Below are positions 1-18,499 of a stretch of DNA of 64,000 nt, in pieces (positions within the stretch are counted from its first letter, which is position 1; every line of letters begins with the position of its first letter). The translations under genes and the position numbers were made by a program. This stretch comes from Petrosia ficiformis (taxonomy: Eukaryota; Porifera; Demospongiae; Haplosclerida; Petrosiidae): the NCBI GenBank assembly GCA_947044365.1, contig OX345649.1:355001-419000 (forward strand), read 5' to 3'. A model generated the notes under the pieces. That model was not told the DNA's origin and did no database searches. It was given only the letters and a program-made list of their open reading frames with translations.

Positions 1-32
1 TCTCCTTCCTCACTGAATCTAATACCCAAAAG

Positions 33-1610
33 CTAACTGGAAGGAAGTGTTACAGAATCACATATCTCTTGATCAATTACCTCAAGCGTATGGAGGTACT
101 AGATGCGAACCTGATCCACAATGTACAGATTATGTTAGTACTATCAAATGTAATAATACTCTTTTGACAAATTATATATCTATCATAGCTCAGATGGGGA
201 GGAGAAGTTCCAGAAAGGTACTACCTCACAAACCTCACCGAAACGAAGAAGGATGATATGGACAAAGTTGTTGTTGGGCGTGGCTCTACACATCAGACAG
301 AAGTATTTGTGGACACAGCTGGATCAATTATTAAGTAATTAAAACTGTTATTGTCCGTCCATCCATCCATCCATCCATCCATTCATCCATAGCCGTTTAT
401 TCACTCATCTATCCATCTATCCATCCATAGCACTCATCCATTCATCCATAGCTGTTTATTCACTCATCTATCCATCTATCCATCCATAGCACTCATCCAT
501 TCATCCATAGCTGTTTATTCACTCATCTATCCATCTATCCATCCATAGCACTCATCCATTCATCCATAGCTGTTTATTCACTCATCTATCCATCTATCCA
601 TCCATAGCACTCATCCATCCATCCATCCATAGTCGTTTATTCACTCATCTATTCTCTATCTATCTATTTCATATCAATTATTGTCTATCTATCCTTCAGA
701 TGGGAATTTTTAACATCAGACTACGATATAAGATTTGGAGTATTTCATAAGTCATCAGATAACAAGGAGAAACTTCATGCCAGTGAAATGACCCCTGTGG
801 TATGTATATATAATTAAATTCTACATACCAGGACCCAGTTTTCTCAGAACCTATTTACAAGGGGTGTGGAGAGAAGCTAGTCTTCACAGAATATAGTTTG
901 ATATTTCCAGATGATACGAGGGCCCGAAGCTAAAGAGAAATTGCTAGGGAATGTTTCATTTATGACTACCAAATAACTGTCAGCTTTTGTAATCATTTTC
1001 TAAACTGAGACAAGATTATTTGAGAATTGTAGTAGTAAAAAATCATTTTCTATGCCTTCTCTCAAAAGGAAGACACATCCACTTGTACATTATATATACA
1101 AAGGATTGCAAAAGCTGATAGGTTTGGCTGTCGTAGCTGAGTGCCAATAGCACTGGTGGCCTAAACCAGTATACCCATGTGTTGAATGAGTCTAGTGCTA
1201 TAAGTAGTTACAAATGAAGTCATGTTTTCTCTTAGGTGCCAACTAGGAGAAGGAATTCTCATGTAATACCAGTATCTGGTCTACATCAATGTGAGGAGAT
1301 GGGAACATGTTAGTTCATTATACACTTGTTAATTAAATATTAATTATATATCTTTTAATCAGATGTTTTAAGATTTGATAATACATATAGTTGGATGAGG
1401 TCAAAGGAAGTGTTCTATACTGTAGGCTTAGAAAAATCTGATCCCTCAGTTTGTGAACCTGATGTGCTCACTGATGCACCTTGTTTGGGAGATCAAGAAT
1501 ATGACGATGATGAATTTGAGGACTGCATGGAAGAAATATCAGACATGGGGCTTGAACCTTCAGTTTCATTGGAAGAAAGAGATGTGATCAAAGACTCAGA
1601 CCAAGACTAA
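33..1610 (+). CDS. SEC14-like lipid-binding protein with GOLD domain, 3' part
   Basis: This is the C-terminal part of a SEC14L-type (CRAL-TRIO plus GOLD) protein; the gene starts before the window. Exons read from the sequence are about 33-133, 189-334, 700-799, 1236-1308 and 1363-1610. The first exon gives the end of the CRAL-TRIO domain (WKEVLQN...LPQAYGGT), which is typical of SEC14L1-6. The next exons give the GOLD beta-sandwich: [23 protein letters not shown], then [21 protein letters not shown]. After the GOLD domain comes an acidic tail ([13 protein letters not shown]) that ends the protein. Family members bind hydrophobic ligands and act in phospholipid exchange or vesicle traffic. 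The intron at 335-699 is filled by a CCAT-type minisatellite. The family call is firm; the exact orthologue among SEC14L members is not decided. Confidence 0.88.
355..640. repeat. 59-bp CCAT-rich minisatellite
   Basis: Tandem array of a 59-bp unit built from CATCCATC and TTTATTCACTCATC blocks, about four copies, preceded by a plain (CCAT)n run. It lies inside the third visible intron of the SEC14-like gene. Confidence 0.9.
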
Positions 1611-2025
1611 TCCTGGGACTAGACCATTAATCTAGTTCATTTTTATATTAGTAATGTATGAATGGTTGGTTGTCATTGGTATGAATTATTTAATGTAATA
1701 TAACGCTATTATATGGCTCCGTGTATATAACAGTATCAATATTATATTACTTTTCTTGCTTATAATTTATTATTATTAATATAATCATAATTATTTTTAA
1801 AGTATATATTTTGTGCACATCAGGAGGTGTCAGTGACAACACAATACTGTGTTGGTATTTAACAATACAAAAAAACGTGTAAAGAAAGAAACAAAAATAT
1901 TGCCGACATCAATCGGTTCAAAAAAAAATTTGTGCGAAATATAATTTTTATGACATGATTTTCAGGGACCAGTGGGGAGGACGAAATGACATCATGGTAT
2001 ATATGGCAGTTGATATAGTCTTATA
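1611..2025. other. Convergent 3' intergenic gap
   Basis: AT-rich spacer between the 3' ends of the SEC14-like gene (+) and the F-box gene (-). No coding sequence is visible; it presumably holds both 3' UTRs. Confidence 0.6.
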
Positions 2026-3382
2026 TTAGAGTCTTCTTAAACGAGTTCTACTCGTTTTCTTGCCAACGAGTCGGTCCACAGAACAGTTAGGTAAACTATC
2101 AGGCCGTCTGGGAATGGGACCTATTAAAATATCTTTACTATTAGGACGTTTCATTCCAGGGGATTCCATTCCGGGGAAGAGACAACGTCTAATGTCATTC
2201 TCGGGTCCATCTATGCTGAGTTTTTCCACCATACTTGATAAACTAGGTCCAGGTGTCCGTAAATGAGAGAGAGAGTGAGTTGGTGAAGGAGATACGGTAC
2301 TACGAGGGTAACTGTGAGTTAGGGGTGTGTATCTGTGATTAAGAGAGGTAAGGACTGGTGTAGTCATGTTCCTAATAACAGTTGAGTGTGGAGGCGTGAA
2401 GGTATTGCCTGAGTAATTTTCTTTAGATAGTTTAAAATGAGCACGCAGATCTTTTATGTATAATTGTCTTCTTTTTTTCAAAGTTCTATCCTGTGCCATA
2501 ATATACCATCTTCTTGAAACCATACATATGCTATAGTAAAGAAATATAATATAATAATTATAATATTATAACTAGATGATCAATATCCTACTCAGTAAGG
2601 TTTATGGGACTGAATACAGAGGTAATGGCTAGACTTTAGAGAAATGAGATTTTTAAAAACATGGCTGTTAGTGTTCCCTCTTAATAGTACATATATTAAA
2701 CATGTTATCGCATGTCATGAGATAAATACAATTCACTAAATTACAATAGAGAGAGAAAGACTAGAGACACACCTCTCTATATATAATTATAATTATTTAT
2801 ATAATTATATTCCAGATGTTTTCTAATATGTATTTAGTAATGTGTTAATTGCATTGACACAACTTTACAGCTGTTTGAATAGAATATTTTATATTTAGTA
2901 ACATACTTTAAAATCAAAGGCAAGAGAAACACTTTGAAACACAAGGTGTAGAGATGTTATGTGTGTGTGTACATGCATAATTATAACGTTTGAAATATTT
3001 ATATATAATATTTACAATAAAATATTAATAGTATAATATCTCACTTGCATAAGTCTTGAGAATCTAAATATCCTAGTATTCGTAATGAAACTTCGAGAGG
3101 TAAACTAGAAACCACATCAAATGATGTTGTTAGGTGGCTCTTTAGGTCATATATAGATCTGTTTTGTGTTAAATGAATACGAGATACTCTTGTTAGTGTT
3201 TCATTGAGAGGAGACAACTGCAACATGAAGGTAGCAAGTTCATCAGAGGAGTTTGTTGTCCTCCATTTTCTTCTACTTGGAGTAAGGATCTTTTCTTTGT
3301 GAGATAATGGACTTTCTTCATCATCAAAACCAATAAGACTTGTTTGTGTGGAAATAGAACAAACTGCCGCAGTGCACATCAT
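2026..3382 (-). CDS. F-box protein with Emi1/Emi2-type LRRL tail
   Basis: Two exons, 3382-3045 and 2530-2026, joined in phase to give 280 residues. The F-box spans the splice site: SSLPLEVSLRILGYL then NICMVSRRWYI (about residues 90-125). The C-terminus is RTRLRRL followed by stop, and a conserved-looking IGPIP lies upstream of it. Emi1 (FBXO5) and Emi2 (FBXO43), inhibitors of the anaphase-promoting complex, end in the same LRRL tail after a similar IGP[IL]P motif. A KEN triplet sits near residue 149 and S/T-P sites are frequent. The zinc-binding region of Emi proteins is absent: the second exon has only two cysteines and the intron shows no coding. This is either a reduced Emi-like protein or another F-box protein with a convergent tail. 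A perfect NRF1-type site lies about 120 bp upstream of the start. Confidence 0.7.
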
Positions 3383-3499
3383 CGTGAAATACTGGTGATT
3401 TAAGAATATGTTGCTAAACTAACTATTCAAACTGCTGAGCCCTCTTTTACTCTCCTTGTACTGCAATGGACCCGCCATTAATAAATACCGGGAAGGGTA

Positions 3500-3511
3500 T
3501 GCGCATGCGCA
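3500..3511. promoter_or_regulatory. NRF1-type palindrome upstream of the F-box gene
   Basis: TGCGCATGCGCA is a perfect match to the NRF1 core (YGCGCAYGCGCR). It lies between the F-box start (3382, minus strand) and the 3' end of CFAP251. CpG-containing motifs stand out in this AT-rich DNA. Confidence 0.6.
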
Positions 3512-3607
3512 GCCGACACCCGATCAGCTGATCAATCAAAACACCGTAAGTCACAGATCCATGGATATTGTCAAAATAAATTGTAATATAGAATAATTAA
3601 CTACTAT

Positions 3608-11766
<8,159 letters not shown>

Positions 11767-11777
11767 TTTATTTATCA

Positions 11778-11791
11778 GTAACCATAGTTAC
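11778..11791. promoter_or_regulatory. X-box-like RFX site in the CFAP251/VPS37 gap
   Basis: GTAACCATAGTTAC is an imperfect palindrome that fits the vertebrate-style X-box GTNRCC...RGYAAC with one mismatch. It lies 12 bp upstream of the start codon of the ciliary gene CFAP251. RFX factors bind X-boxes to drive ciliary genes. Binding is inferred. Confidence 0.5.
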
Positions 11792-11909
11792 CAATATTAT
11801 TTCTAATTAATAAAAATAACAAAATTAACAAAATTAACAAAATTGTGTAAAAAATTATATTGAAAAACTCCTCCCATCTAAATTACTGTATGTATATCAG
11901 AACTCAAGA

Positions 11910-12125
11910 ATGTCCAGTAGACAGAGTGTTACTCTTCCTCCTAACCTGTTGAAGGATCTCACTTTAGCAAAGCTTCGACAGATATCAGATTATGATGATA
12001 AGTTTTACGAGTTCTTCAGTGGACTGGATTTGTCTGATGTATGTCGGATATTCTATTAATATTTTATTGGTCTATAATGTTTAAGAACATATTTCTTAAC
12101 AAGCCAATGAGGTTTAATAAATGTC

Positions 12126-12179
<54 letters not shown>

Positions 12180-13622
12180 CGTATAATTATATATGTACAT
12201 ATATTAGGAGACAGACTTGCATTGGAGTGCATACACGAATTGTGTTGTGAGTTTGATGTGCCTGAATGCATAATGGAATGAAGGAACTTTGGACTAGTGC
12301 TTCGAATGAACCACATGAAATAATTAGAATATATATGGTACTATACTACAATACTATGACTATGTTGTAGTACCATATATACTCTAATTATTTCATGAAG
12401 GATTACATGAAGCGTTAACGGGAAAAAATGTCACCTTGAGTGGGTGTGATCAACAACATATTTAACCATTACTAAATAAACTGCCTTGTATCACGTAGCC
12501 AGACCTAAGGTTGAGAACACACCCACTTAATAAGGTGTCATTCAGTTGATCTGGAACTGAACATTATGGGTAAACCATTGCTTGCTTAGATGAGTTTTCT
12601 TCCTGGCAGATGAAACGTGTACAAAGAGAAAGAGATGAAATGCAAGAAAGGAATAGTAGTGTAGCATTAGAGAGTACTAACCTCAAACCTGTTTACGAAG
12701 ATAAGAAATCAAAACTCGTGGAAATTTCTCTGGTTGCTGCAGAGTTGAAAGAAAGTTATAATAAAAAGTACCAAGAACTGAGTAAGTCTGTTGTGATAAC
12801 TGGTGATTTGACTTTTTAGTGTTTTATTTTAGAAAGTCTTTCACGAACTCTTGATCAGAATTCAGTGCTAAAAGAACTGAGAGAGCTTTGTAAGGCTTCA
12901 GAAACAGAAGCAGAAGTAAGTTGATAGATAGATAGATAGATAGATAGATAGAGAGGTATAAAATATTATGTTTGTGTTATTCTATTTAGAGTATAACAGA
13001 TGAATTTTTAGCAAGAACAGAAGAAGTTAATCCAGATGAATTTATTAAAGCACTCATTGATGCTCGTAGTTTATACTGGCATAGAAAGGTTAAAGTGGAG
13101 CAGATGGGAGAGCTAATAAAAAAAACAAATATGACTGTAATGCCTGTACCAACTCCTTATGTAAGCTCAAGATCTAGTTCTGTGCCAAAAGTCTCATACT
13201 CACCATCTCCCAGTGGTCCTCCTCCCTATGAATCTTTTTCTACTAGACCACTTCCAGATCCCAGGCACTCTGTTCCTTCATCGTATCTAAACACTCACAC
13301 ACCGCAGGGACCACAGCATAGCTTACCACCTCAAGCCCCGCAGCGTAGCTTACCACCTCAAGCCCCGCAGCGTAGCTTACCACCTCAAGGCCCACAACAT
13401 AGCATACCACGTTATCCTACAAGTCAACCACCACCTCATGGCTATCCTGGTCAGTATCCACAACAAAGGTATCAACAGCCTAGTTATCGCCCACCTAGTT
13501 ACCCTCCTCAACCTTACCGGGGTCCTCCGCCTGTGGGTCAGTCACTGCAAGGATACCAGTATAGTCAGCGCCCACCTGTACCTCGTCCTCCATACCCATA
13601 TGGGGGGTACCCTCGTCGTTAA
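11910..13622 (+). CDS. VPS37: ESCRT-I subunit VPS37
   Basis: Four exons, 11910-12038, 12610-12781, 12833-12915 and 12990-13622, give 338 residues with all phases consistent. Residues about 10-165 form the helical Mod(r)/VPS37 core: LLKDLTLAKLRQISDYDDKF, then VALESTNLKPVYEDKKSKL, then DEFIKALIDARSLYWHRKVKVEQM. The rest is a Pro/Gln/Tyr-rich tail, as in VPS37B, C and D. The tail holds a short internal repeat, LPPQAPQRS (13319-13395, 27-bp unit). VPS37 joins TSG101, VPS28 and MVB12 in ESCRT-I, which sorts ubiquitinated cargo into endosomes. It is divergent from CFAP251 and convergent with the DNAJC30-like gene. The paralogue class is not resolved by sequence alone, though gene order points to the VPS37D locus. 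Confidence 0.9.
12128..12172. repeat. (AT)n microsatellite
   Basis: Run of alternating AT in intron 1 of VPS37. Confidence 0.9.
12314..12398. mobile_element. Foldback/MITE-like hairpin in VPS37 intron 1
   Basis: Inverted repeat with arms CATGAAATAATTAGA...ACTACAA of about 35 bp (one 3-bp indel and one mismatch) and a spacer of about 12 bp. It would form a near-perfect hairpin. No target duplication was clear. Confidence 0.55.
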
Positions 13623-13770
13623 TTATAATTGTTTGCTAACAAGTTTAGATAATTATGTTGACTCATATAATAGTAATCCTTTGATATAACTATTAATAAT
13701 TATAAATTACATGTCTGTATTTATCTATTAATTAATGTAGTTATCAGAAATGATAATAACTAAAATATGA

Positions 13771-14499
13771 CTAATTTTCAGGTTCAACAAGTCTATTCCT
13801 CCGTCTTCTATATTTTCTACTATACATACACCACCCTGATATAAACACTAGTAAAGGTACGGCTATTATCACTAATTGTTGCTGTGCATCAGTTAATGAA
13901 TGTGGCCGTACATTCTTTTGTGCTGCCTTTTTCCTCCGTGCTTGTCTTTCTCGTTTCAAAGCCTCTCCATAATGAGCTTTATAAAATGCATCAAAGTCAT
14001 ATATTGGTGCTTTTTGAGTACTATCATGAGGTTTGTGTGGTCGATATTTAATATTTGGTGGAGGGTATTCCCTCAATAAACCTTTATCATATTTACGTCT
14101 CCTGGCATATTCACCTAGTACTGAATACGCTTCTGTAATTTTCTTAAAGGCAGTGTGTGCCTCTGCAGTGCCCATGTTGCGATCTGGATGATATTTCATT
14201 GATAGGTTATAGTATGCTTTCTTGATTTCAGCCTGAGTTGCATGTGACGATACACCTAGAATAGAATATAAGTCTTTTCTTGTTTGTTTGTGAGTAGAAT
14301 ATGTGGATAATAGTTTAGTTTGATGATAGTTGCTTGATCTACTGTGCTGCATGTAATATGATGAATTTACATATACTAGAGGACTTCTTATTACTTCCAA
14401 CAGCTTTGTGGATTTAAGACACTCTCCTACTGTTTGCCATCTTGTATTGCTCAGAGGAAAAGTTAACTCCAAAGTGGAATATAGTGATCTTAGAGCCAT
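13771..14499 (-). CDS. DNAJC30: DNAJC30-like mitochondrial J-domain protein
   Basis: Single-exon gene of 242 residues. The start is the ATG at 14499 (MALRSLYSTL); the frame is open further upstream only through a GTG. The J-domain lies at about residues 75-140: LYSILGVSSHATQAEIKKAY, YHPDRN with the essential HPD, then FKKITEAYSVL. One hydrophobic segment near the C-terminus (QLVIIAVPLLVFISGWCMY) is a likely membrane anchor. DNAJC30 in vertebrates has the same plan: a J-domain and a single C-terminal membrane segment in the mitochondrial inner membrane, where it acts on complex I and ATP synthase. The basic, serine-rich N-terminus suits a mitochondrial targeting sequence. The start codon is 23 bp from that of BUD23 on the other strand, the same neighbour as in human. 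Confidence 0.85.
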   Translation of the reverse strand: MALRSLYSTLELTFPLSNTRWQTVGECLKSTKLLEVIRSPLVYVNSSYYMQHSRSSNYHQTKLLSTYSTHKQTRKDLYSILGVSSHATQAEIKKAYYNLSMKYHPDRNMGTAEAHTAFKKITEAYSVLGEYARRRKYDKGLLREYPPPNIKYRPHKPHDSTQKAPIYDFDAFYKAHYGEALKRERQARRKKAAQKNVRPHSLTDAQQQLVIIAVPLLVFISGWCMYSRKYRRRRNRLVEPEN

Positions 14500-14522
14500 G
14501 AAGAAATCAAGTAGCCACACCT

Positions 14523-17500
14523 ATGGGTGTGTCAGGATTTGGTCATTTGGACAGGAAGTATTACATGGCAAAAAGACCTGAACATCGTGGTCCACCTCAA
14601 CTTGTAAGTTATACTACTTTTGAACATAAATTAATACATCTTTTGGCCGCATTCATGGGTATTGTTGAGGCACACATTTATACAACAATCCACAACTAAC
14701 TCTACTCTTTAGTGATGTACTAATATCCACAATATTATATATACAATAAAATTATATTATATATATATATATAATTATTATAATAATATATATATAATTT
14801 ATATAATTATATATATATATACAGTTGTAAATTTTTATTAATTATCTTTTTTACAGTTTTATAATGAAAAAGAATCTAGAAAATATACTCAAAAGTGAGT
14901 TAGTACACTAGTAATAAGACATATTTCCAACACCAGATATTTAATTATCAAAATCAACACCTCTATATATGTACGTATGATTAATGTGACATCTGAGCCA
15001 CAATGGGCTGAATATAATAGTGGTTTCACCTAGAAGAGACAAATTATTATATAGTCCCAAGGGTAATGTGCACATCATTACTCACCTGTTGCGCTAGAGA
15101 TCAGATTATATACAATCAAAATATAAATGAAGTCTATCTATCACACATTGTGGCTTGGCTGTTAATCTGCTTCACTCTTCATATATTTTCTTTATCTAGT
15201 TAATAAAATCTGAAGCGTGACTCTGAAGATACACACAGTAGTACTATATTTGAATTATACGTATTTTGAACCATTAAAACACAGGTCAATTCTTTTATCG
15301 ATCTTTTACTTCTATCATGATATCTTATGCATCTTTGTGTGTCTACTGGAAATGGCCACCACAACTTCATAAACTACAACTTGTTCTAGTACTAGCATCT
15401 TGCTTTCTTGTTCATTTATCACTTGGTACAATTTATACATTCGGAAATATGGTACCCTACATGGTTTCGTATGTTCGCAACAGTTCTCACCCAAGTGATC
15501 TACGTATGACAGATGCCACATATATCAATGCTTGCCAACTTGCTGGACAAGGATTAAGTATGGTGTTTGGAGGAATATTAGAAAGGCGTTTAGGTCCTAG
15601 GCTTGTTACACTGTTCGGTGGACTGCTTATGAGTAGTGGTGTAGCACTCTCTTATTTCGCAATACAGTACTCGTTTTGGATCATGATAGCAACATATGGC
15701 CTTATGTTCGGTATTGGAATCGGGCTGGCATATGTTGGACCTATATCCTGTGCCATGAAATGGCTACCCAAATGGAAAGGGCTTGCTTCAGGTATCGTGG
15801 TATCAGGATTTGGTTTGAGTGCACTGTTGTTTAATGCAGTCCAGACCGGTTATATAAACCCTCATAACATACCTACAGATTATTCTCCGTATCCTGAGAA
15901 ACCAGATGAGAAATATTTCACTGATAAAGAACTTTTAAATCGAGTGCCCAGAGTATTTCTCATCCTTGCATTGTGTTATACAGGTATGCAATTGATTGGA
16001 TCAATATTCATTGTTAATCCTCCTCCTCCTGATGAAACAGGATATACCGCTATACCTGACAGCGATTTGAATTATGGGAGAAATCGAGATCGAAGAGATT
16101 CTGAATCTAGTATTAATCTCTGTGCTAAAGACTACATTACTAATTGCCAGTCCGATTCCAAAGAGGAGAATGGGATTGAGGACAGTACCAAGATAGACAA
16201 AAGTAACAAAAAGAATCAGATTGATGATGATAGTGATGATGAGTCTACATCAATCTCTCGAACTGTTTCAAGTAATTCTGTGTCATCAGAGCTAGAACGT
16301 TCTGTTAGCAGCTGGAGTAGTAATGTAATATATAACCTTACTCCTCTACAAATGATAACTAAACCAAATTTCTATCTTCTGTGGATTATGTTCCTGTGTG
16401 TTGGTACGGCAACAGCTTTAGTCAGCTCATTATATAAGTCATTTGGGCTGGAGAAGGTAACAAGAGATGACCAATTTCTAACGATTGCCGGAAGTGTTAG
16501 TGCATTCTTTAATCTTCTTGGGCGTATTTTGTGGGGTGTGCTGGCAGACCTTACAACATACAAATTAGCATTTGTTCTTCAAGGTGCTATGATGTCTAGC
16601 TTGTTAGTCACTTTTTATGCCACATCAGAAGTCGGCAAGGTAATGTTCTTCTTCTGGATATGTGGCATCTTCTTTTGTATTGGAGGCTACTTCTCTCTTT
16701 TCCCTACAGCCACAGCAAGAGGTTTTGGACAAGATAATGTAAGTGTCAATTATGGACTACTATTTACCTCTCAAATTGTTGGTGGAGCACTTGCCGGGTT
16801 TATATCTCAAAAGCTTGTACTCTTGATTGACTGGTATGGTGTGTTTTTTCTTGTTGGTGGACTAAGCTGTGTGGAGTTCATCATAGCTCTAGTTTATCGA
16901 CACAAGAGATATATTCGTCTACGTCGACCAGATGATTTACATACATCTGCAACTCGCTCAGAGGAATCTGCAATCAAATTCCCATATGATTGATGCTGTT
17001 TTCATAAGTGTATATTTATCTTATTCATAATTTAGTATTAATTATTATTATAATTATAAATAAAGTGTTTGTGAATATCAGCTTCGCTTGAATGTCTGCT
17101 CTTGGGTGAAACCACTGTACAGAGAGTATGAAAAATGAAGATTTTTTTTTGTCAGTTCTAGAATGATTGACATACAACTTCAAATGGCTGAACGAGCAAT
17201 AGAATTGCTTGTACTACCAGATGATACACCTTGCTACATACTAGACATTGGGTAAATATTGGATGCACGTTTAGTGTTTGTGGTGTTACGCTTTGTTTAG
17301 ATGTGGTTCTGGTTTGAGTGGAGAAGCACTCACGGAAGGAGGTCATTACTGGGCTGGTATTGATATTAGTCCTCACATGTTATGTAAGTCTTGTCATGAT
17401 AATGAAGTAACTTATAAATAGTTATATATATCTGAAATTACATACGATTCTAGCTGTAGCTCAAGAACGGGAAGTTGAAGGAGACCTATTACTCTCAGAC

Positions 17501-18417
17501 ATGGGAGAAGGTTTGGGTTTCAGACCTGGAACATTTGATGGTGCCATAAGGTTAGTTGTATATTTATACCAAACTAAATTATAATTATTGATTTTTTTGT
17601 AGTATATCAGCTCTACAGTGGTTGTGTAATGCTGACTGTAAGGACCATAACCCAGTGAAGAGATTATATACATTCTTCACTTCACTATATGCATGTTTAG
17701 TTAGTTGTACTATATATATATTGTTACCTCAATTTAACTTACTATTTTTAGACCAGAGGAGCTAGAGCAGTTTTCCAGTTCTATCCTGAAAATCCAGCTC
17801 AAGTGAATTGATTTGTTATAATTTTCTCTAAAGTATTTAGAATCCATTTATCACAGATGGAACTAATAACTCAACAAGCAATGAAAGCAGGATTTACAGG
17901 AGGAATACTTGTAGACTACCCAAACAGCACGAAAGCAAAGAAGTTTGTCATCCATATAACTTATTGCTTTGTGACTGTTATTTTTCTGTGTATAGGATGT
18001 ACTTGTGTTTGTTCACAGGAGGTGCACCTCCGGCTTTACCTAAAGTGAGATTAGATCGTGTTTATAGGACTTTATTGATATTTGTACTTATAGGCTTTAG
18101 GGACTGCAGAGTATATTGACAATGATAAGGTGTCTTTTGTTGAAGCTAGGTGAGTGGCTAACAAGTTAGGACAGTTATTTTACCTTCTCTGATTTAGGAA
18201 TCAGCTGAGAAGGAAAGGTAAAGAGAAAGTACCTATGAAAAGTAGAGAATGGATTATAGCAAAGAAAGAGAGAAAGAGACGACAGGGAAAGTAAGACCGA
18301 GACAAACGTTTGGAATTGTAACCTTGTAACCTTTAAGTATTTGTTTTCTATTTTTATTGCAGACATGTGAGACCAGATACTAAATATACTGGCAGAAAGA
18401 GAAGGCAAGGATTTTGA
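14523..18417 (+). CDS. BUD23: 18S rRNA guanine-N7 methyltransferase BUD23
   Basis: Twelve exons: 14523-14603, 14857-14894, 17156-17251, 17301-17383, 17454-17550, 17603-17699, 17752-17802, 17857-17942, 17996-18044, 18094-18149, 18198-18290 and 18363-18417. They add up to 293 residues in frame. The start [20 protein letters not shown] is followed by the family motif [17 protein letters not shown]. The SAM-binding site is CYILDIGCGSGLSG, then [11 protein letters not shown] and LLLSDMGEG. The protein also has QFYPENP and the basic C-terminus [16 protein letters not shown]23 with TRMT112 methylates G1639 of human 18S rRNA during small-subunit maturation. The second intron (14895-17155) is unusually long because it contains a complete MFS transporter gene on the same strand. 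The 3' end is 82 bp from the 3' end of TEDC1. Confidence 0.95.
15317..16993 (+). CDS. Intronless MFS transporter nested in a BUD23 intron
   Basis: Uninterrupted 558-residue frame with about 12 hydrophobic segments in two halves. They are split by a hydrophilic loop rich in Asp, Ser and Asn (about residues 245-340, with [14 protein letters not shown]). [10 protein letters not shown] at the start of the second half matches the MFS loop 2-3 signature type. The N-terminal half ([36 protein letters not shown]) resembles the oxalate/formate antiporter-like branch of the superfamily (monocarboxylate type) rather than sugar carriers. The substrate cannot be told. It lies wholly inside intron 2 of BUD23 on the same strand, with its own AATAAA at 17059-17064. 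Lack of introns amid intron-rich neighbours suggests a retrocopy or an acquired gene. Confidence 0.85.
   Translation: MISYASLCVYWKWPPQLHKLQLVLVLASCFLVHLSLGTIYTFGNMVPYMVSYVRNSSHPSDLRMTDATYINACQLAGQGLSMVFGGILERRLGPRLVTLFGGLLMSSGVALSYFAIQYSFWIMIATYGLMFGIGIGLAYVGPISCAMKWLPKWKGLASGIVVSGFGLSALLFNAVQTGYINPHNIPTDYSPYPEKPDEKYFTDKELLNRVPRVFLILALCYTGMQLIGSIFIVNPPPPDETGYTAIPDSDLNYGRNRDRRDSESSINLCAKDYITNCQSDSKEENGIEDSTKIDKSNKKNQIDDDSDDESTSISRTVSSNSVSSELERSVSSWSSNVIYNLTPLQMITKPNFYLLWIMFLCVGTATALVSSLYKSFGLEKVTRDDQFLTIAGSVSAFFNLLGRILWGVLADLTTYKLAFVLQGAMMSSLLVTFYATSEVGKVMFFFWICGIFFCIGGYFSLFPTATARGFGQDNVSVNYGLLFTSQIVGGALAGFISQKLVLLIDWYGVFFLVGGLSCVEFIIALVYRHKRYIRLRRPDDLHTSATRSEESAIKFPYD
17059..17064 (+). terminator. 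Poly(A) signal of the nested MFS gene
   Basis: AATAAA about 65 bp after the MFS stop codon, still inside the BUD23 intron. It suggests the nested gene has its own transcript end, which BUD23 transcripts must read past. Confidence 0.5.
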
Positions 18418-18499
18418 AAAATAATAGAAATTTTTTTGGGTCACTTATTAAATCATTATTAAAAATTGAATATTAAAATTGTTAAAAATATTATGAGTT

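Noticed and set aside
14500..14520. Upstream GTG start adding seven residues to DNAJC30
   Set aside because: Eukaryotic initiation at GTG is unlikely; the first ATG at 14499 gives a sensible mitochondrial-type N-terminus.
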